NCBI GenBank assembly: GCA_964566545.1
Contig: CAZMIX010000008.1
Span: 1-64,000, forward strand
Direction: 5' to 3'
Source of the DNA: JAEYFP01 sp964566545
Lineage (GTDB): Bacteria > Bacillota > Clostridia > Lachnospirales > Lachnospiraceae
Length of the DNA stretch: 64,000 bases
In this document: positions 62,278 to 64,000 of the stretch, in pieces
Layout of the letters: each line of letters begins with the position of its first letter
Position numbering within the stretch: the first letter of the stretch is position 1
The notes under the pieces: model-generated
Told to the model about the DNA's origin: nothing
Database searches by the model: none
Seen by the model: the letters and a program-made list of their open reading frames with translations, nothing else
Position numbers and translations under genes: made by a program

Positions 62278-62509
62278 TAATTGTATAGCTGTAAGCATTT
62301 ACCGTGATTACGCAACCGGCCGTACTGATATACCAATTCTTCCCTTTTCTGGTGATGCCGCTGTCGGAAGCTTTGATTTTTTCCCTGCACCATCCGACGA
62401 CATCACCCGCCTCCAGACAAAGGTTTCTTTTTATACGTTCGATTCCCAGCTCTGTTGTATGCAGCCTGTCCAGGTTTAAAATCAATTCGTTCCCGCTGTT
62501 ACCGTTCAT
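62252..62509 (-). CDS. DUF3781 protein
   Basis: An 85-residue protein matching DUF3781: LDRLHTTELGIERIKRNLCL, then EAGDVVGWCREKI, KNWYISTAGCVITVNAYSYTIITAHR (in part). Starts at 62509 with GGAG, overlapping the end of rarA by 11 bases, so it is translationally coupled to it. No function is known for the family. Confidence 0.8.
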   Translation of the reverse strand: MNGNSGNELILNLDRLHTTELGIERIKRNLCLEAGDVVGWCREKIKASDSGITRKGKNWYISTAGCVITVNAYSYTIITAHRKKG

Positions 62510-63867
62510 TTTTATTTTCTCCGATCCGCCCGAATCCTTCAGGAATGCACTGCCCTGTCTCCCGTTTCCATTTTTTAATAGAAGAAAGACGTTCCTTCAC
62601 CGATTTCTCCTCACCGGATTCGGTGGGGTGATAATATTCCGTGCCCTTCATTGACTCGGGCAGACATTCCATTTTCGTCAGCTTTTCTTCCGCATTGTGT
62701 GCGTACTCATAGCCCTTGCCGTAGTCAAGCTCTTCCATCAGCTTTGTCGGCGCATTACGAAGCGGCAGCGGCACAGGCTCCAGCCGTTGGTTCCTGATAT
62801 CGCTCTTGCATTGTTCACAGGCAGTATAGAGCGCGTTGGATTTAGGCGCCATCGATAAATAAGTGACCACATGGGTCAAATTGATATCGCATTCCGGCAC
62901 GCCGAGAAAATGGCATGCCTGATAAGCCGCCACCGCCACCTGTAAGGCATGGCTGTCCGCTATCCCGATATCCTCGCTCGCAAAACGGACGAGACGCCTC
63001 GCGATATAGAGCGGAGACTCGCCGCCCTGCAGCATCCTGAGCATCCAGTAGATCGCCGCATCAGGATCGCTGTTGCGCATCGATTTGTGAAGCGCGGAAA
63101 TCAGATTGTAATGCTCCTCGCCGTTTTTATCATATAAAAGTGACTTCCGGCTGATGCACTGCTCCAGCCCTTCATTCGTCACCGTAATGCCTTCCTTGGA
63201 CAGCTCTCCGTTTAAAACGGCCATTTCCAGCGTGTTTAAAGCCGCCCGCGCGTCGCCGTTTGCAAATGCCGCGACAGCCTTAAGCTGGTCCTGCGTAATA
63301 AAAATATTCTGTCCGCCGTAGCCCTTCGGATTCTGCATCGCATTGTGAAGCAGCCTGCACAAATCCTCTTCGGTCAGAGCCTTCAACACGAACACCTTGC
63401 AGCGGGACAGCAGCGCGGAATTGATTTCAAAAGTTTTCCGTCGTCGCGCCGATCAGTATAATGCTGCCCTTTTCCACATACGGCAGAAACGCATCCTGCT
63501 GCGCCTTGTTGAAACGGTGGATCTCGTCTACGAACAGGACGGTCCTGATCCCGAGCAGCCGGCCTTCATCCGCCTGCTTCATAACATCCTTGATTTCCTT
63601 AATGCCGCTCGTCACTGCCGAAAAATTGATAAAATCCGCCTTCGTCCTGCCCGCGATGATGCTGGCGAGCGTCGTCTTTCCGACACCGGGCGGACCCCAG
63701 AAAATCATCGAGGACACTTGATCCTTCTCGATGAGCTGACGCAGCATTTTCCCTTTTGCGAGCAGATGCTCCTGTCCGACAAACTCCTCCAGCTTTTCCG
63801 GACGCAGTCTGTTCGCAAGCGGCGCGCTCTGCACCCTGTTTTCCTCAAATAAAGACAGTTGTTTCAT
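62499..63867 (-). pseudogene. rarA: Replication-associated recombination protein A, frameshifted
   Basis: An AAA+ ATPase of the RarA/MgsA/YrvN family, split by a frameshift. The first part (63867 to about 63427) has GPPGVGKTTLASI (Walker A), FVDEIHRFNKAQQD (Walker B) and GATTEN; the second resumes in another frame at NSALLSRC and KVFVLKALTEEDL and runs to 62499 with the clamp and oligomerisation domains. At the junction the expected GATTENPSFE-like segment is shortened, consistent with a loss of about five bases before TTTTGAA, so TGA at 63427-63429 ends the first part. If real, the gene is inactive; a sequencing error is possible. Confidence 0.85.
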
Positions 63868-63888
63868 TAAAAAATCCCTCCTGCCTAC

Positions 63889-63917
63889 AGTATAGCAAAC
63901 GTTTGTTCTGTATGCAA
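63889..63917 (-). promoter_or_regulatory. rarA promoter with SOS (LexA/DinR) box
   Basis: TTGCAT (63917-63912), 17-base spacer, TATACT (63894-63889). The box AGAACAAACGTTTG (63909-63896) matches the B. subtilis LexA consensus CGAACRNRYGTTYG at 13 of 14 positions and lies inside the spacer, so LexA binding would block the promoter. Confidence 0.75.
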
Positions 63918-63947
63918 GAGGTGCTTTTTATTTTTGATGATGCTTTT

Positions 63948-64000
63948 CTATTTTATTCTCGTATCGCCGTCAAAGCGATATCCGAAACCGCGTATTGTAT
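63948..64000 (-). CDS. OmpR-type response regulator, C-terminal fragment
   Basis: Only the last 16 codons and the stop lie in the window. They read TIRGFGYRFDGDTRIK, the wing and C-terminal strand of the OmpR/PhoB winged-helix domain (…RG.GYRF). Enough to name the family, not the system. Confidence 0.7.
   Translation of the reverse strand, partial: TIRGFGYRFDGDTRIK

Noticed and set aside
63427..63429. The TGA in rarA as a selenocysteine codon
   Set aside because: The coding sequence resumes in a different frame after it, so it is a frameshift.

Overview
The window is a chromosomal stretch from a low-to-moderate GC Gram-positive anaerobe, most probably a Clostridia member of the Lachnospiraceae type. 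The evidence is the strong AGGAGG-type ribosome sites, consensus sigma-A promoters, a perfect CIRCE element, a B. subtilis-type SOS box, lipoprotein and sortless Gram-positive envelope genes (Lgt, PrsA, class A PBP, YerB/DUF3048), and families common in gut Clostridia (DUF3793, DUF3781, Mbeg1-like, CmpB-like). I cannot name the species. No rRNA, tRNA, CRISPR array, prophage or insertion sequence with a transposase was seen.

Layout. 1-10 kb: hflX fragment, TPR lipoprotein, TraX-like membrane protein, Mbeg1-like hydrolase, a PLP decarboxylase followed by an orphan ZnuC-like ATPase, signal peptidase I, an MBOAT/SGNH O-acylation pair and a YerB lipoprotein. 10-20 kb: a quinone-reductase-like flavoprotein, a YczE membrane protein, an RpiR regulator, then a complete disaccharide uptake and phosphorolysis operon (LacI regulator, ABC transporter, GH65 phosphorylase, beta-phosphoglucomutase) with its promoter and a LacI-type operator. 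20-27 kb: DUF3793 protein and flavodoxin behind a metalloregulator-like operator, BtuR/CobO, a double-OB SSB, TypA, MgtE (with an unusual leader) and YigZ. 27-41 kb: PBP1A, a degenerate response regulator, HtpG with CIRCE, PrsA, a FAD oxidoreductase, SbcCD, YdcF and a coiled-coil protein.

41-64 kb: a decayed EAL-CBS-GGDEF gene, a lipoprotein, an aldo/keto reductase with ferredoxin-like clusters, an HD hydrolase, a TetR/GPH-symporter/hydrolase operon with a long perfect palindrome, a second TetR operon, Lgt, an acyltransferase, an HD-GYP protein with an outer domain resembling CBM2, a broken secreted peptidoglycan-binding gene, AlkA-like glycosylase, CmpB-like protein, YARHG lipoprotein, an ArsR-HMA-CadA metal efflux operon, a GNAT, DUF3781, an SOS-controlled rarA with a frameshift and the tail of an OmpR-type response regulator.

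What stands out: a structured intergenic repeat of about 80 bp with two nearly identical copies and two eroded copies; three decaying genes (c-di-GMP enzyme, secreted peptidoglycan-binding protein, rarA); an mgtE leader that carries a short ORF with its own ribosome site overlapping the mgtE start; and several promoters in which the operator can be placed exactly relative to the -35 and -10 boxes. Most other genes are ordinary housekeeping or accessory functions.
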